This document shows positions 5,418 to 6,228 of a stretch of DNA of 6,228 nt, piece after piece. Location of the stretch: assembly GCA_947489175.1 (NCBI GenBank), contig CANLED010000139.1, positions 1 to 6,228 on the forward strand, in the 5' to 3' direction. This DNA is from Chitinophagaceae bacterium (GTDB lineage: Bacteria; Bacteroidota; Bacteroidia; Chitinophagales; Chitinophagaceae). The notes under the pieces are model-generated. The model was not told where the DNA came from. It was given only the letters and a program-made list of their open reading frames with translations, and searched no databases. The number at the start of each line of letters is the position of its first letter. Within the stretch, counting starts at the first letter, position 1. The position numbers and the translations under genes were made by a program.

Positions 5418-6228
5418 ATGTTTGACCAAATCCTTTCCCATGCTTTTGCTGCCGTTGCCTTCCTGGCATTGATTATAAGCGTTGATTTGTTGTTGAATTT
5501 CAAAAGGCCCCTTATTCTAAAATTATTGCTGTTTACTCTTTCTTTCTGCATTTTTACGGTTAACCTATCACTACTCTTTAATTTACACTATTTTATAACA
5601 GAAATATCAAGGATCATTCTTATCATTTCATCAGTTAATCTCTTAAGCATTTTATATGCTCACAAAATAAAAAAAGAGATAGTTTACCTCAGTTTAATTT
5701 TATTTTTTTTAGTTATTATTGCTTTGATTGGAGACAATTATGAAACAATACACCATTTAGAACATCTGCGTTGGTCGATTAATGTTATTAGAATAATCAT
5801 TTTACTAATCTGTGTATATTTATTTACAAAACAACACATACTGTTGTTTAATTCACTCAATGATAAAAGCATTTATTCAGTTAAGATTAAAAAATGGACA
5901 GGCTTAACCATTCTAATTCTTGCAGCAGGTATACTTAATAATTTTGCATCGATTTTCTTAACTGGACAAGATTATGTGATAAGAAGCAACAGTGTAATAA
6001 TACACATGAGTATTTGTATTTTTTTGTTTTATCGTCCAGCCTTTTTAAACAGGACAGAACTTAGCATCATGCTAGGTAAATCCTTCAGAAAAAAAGTTGA
6101 GGATGTCATAGCTGCAGATAATTTTATATTTGAATTCTATACTTCTTCTTATTTTGTAAATAAAGATGCCTCTCTAGATGAATTGGCAAAAAAATTACAG
6201 GTAAGTAAAGATGCACTAAGTGAATATA
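5418..6228 (+). CDS. Membrane-anchored AraC-family transcriptional regulator, tandem paralogue 2 (partial, 3' end outside window)
   Basis: The frame is open from the ATG at 5418 to the last base (270 full codons), with an alternative in-frame GTG at 5385. The ATG is chosen for the same reason as in the first paralogue. The protein is about 80% identical to that paralogue (54 differences in 271 aligned residues, counting the codon completed by the edge). It shows the same predicted seven membrane segments and the identical linker YRPAFLNRTELSIMLGKSFR. It enters the first HTH of the AraC-type domain (ASLDELAKKLQVSKDALSEY, residues 251-270) before the edge; the second HTH should lie outside. Here the first recognition helix has the more usual Ser and Ala where paralogue 1 has two Gly. 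About a quarter of all differences (14) fall in residues 101-130. Role: DNA-binding regulator by family; membrane sensing is inferred, and target and signal are unknown. Whether the gene is intact beyond the edge cannot be seen. Confidence 0.88.
   Translation, partial: MFDQILSHAFAAVAFLALIISVDLLLNFKRPLILKLLLFTLSFCIFTVNLSLLFNLHYFITEISRIILIISSVNLLSILYAHKIKKEIVYLSLILFFLVIIALIGDNYETIHHLEHLRWSINVIRIIILLICVYLFTKQHILLFNSLNDKSIYSVKIKKWTGLTILILAAGILNNFASIFLTGQDYVIRSNSVIIHMSICIFLFYRPAFLNRTELSIMLGKSFRKKVEDVIAADNFIFEFYTSSYFVNKDASLDELAKKLQVSKDALSEY

Larger units (their letters stand above)
5321..6228 (+). repeat. Tandem gene duplication, copy 2 (partial; continues past the right edge)
   Basis: This is the second copy of the block at 3955-4862, with a fixed offset of 1366 bases. 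It starts just after the composite inverted repeat and a short unique stretch (5294-5320). It carries the upstream sequence, the conserved half-site pair and the coding region, and has no net insertion or deletion relative to copy 1. Confidence 0.9.

Overview
The window looks like a chromosomal segment of a Bacteroidota bacterium (Cytophagia, Chitinophagia or Flavobacteriia-like; the class cannot be fixed from this sequence). The reasons are AT-rich intergenic DNA, no Shine-Dalgarno-like sequences before the genes, candidate TAnnTTTG promoter elements, membrane-anchored AraC-type regulators, and a secreted protein combining IPT/TIG, FG-GAP/VCBS and glycine-rich regions. This assignment is inference.

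Layout. Bases 1-2398 (minus strand) hold the first 799 codons of a large exported protein whose C-terminus lies beyond the left edge. Its order is signal peptide, IPT/TIG domain, seven FG-GAP/VCBS calcium-loop repeats (a probable complete seven-bladed beta-propeller), a second IPT/TIG domain, and a long glycine-rich region. A 316-base AT-rich gap follows. Bases 2715-3863 (minus strand) encode a complete 382-residue protein with about seven membrane segments and a C-terminal AraC-type DNA-binding domain. A divergent intergenic region separates it from a second gene of the same architecture on the plus strand (4052-5083). After that gene comes a structured repeat element (5106-5293) in which three blocks, all with a period close to 9 bases, form a large imperfect inverted repeat. 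Finally, from 5321, the second regulator and its upstream region are repeated as a tandem paralogue (CDS from 5418) that runs off the right edge.

The two plus-strand regulators align at a constant offset of 1366 bases with no net length change, and are about 80% identical in protein over the 271 residues visible in both. Differences concentrate in one membrane/loop segment, while the juxtamembrane linker is unchanged. The window can therefore be read as a small cluster of three membrane-tethered AraC-family regulators beside a surface or secreted adhesin-like protein. A regulatory link between the regulators and that protein is plausible from proximity but not shown by the sequence. No RNA genes, transposase genes, CRISPR arrays or phage genes were seen.
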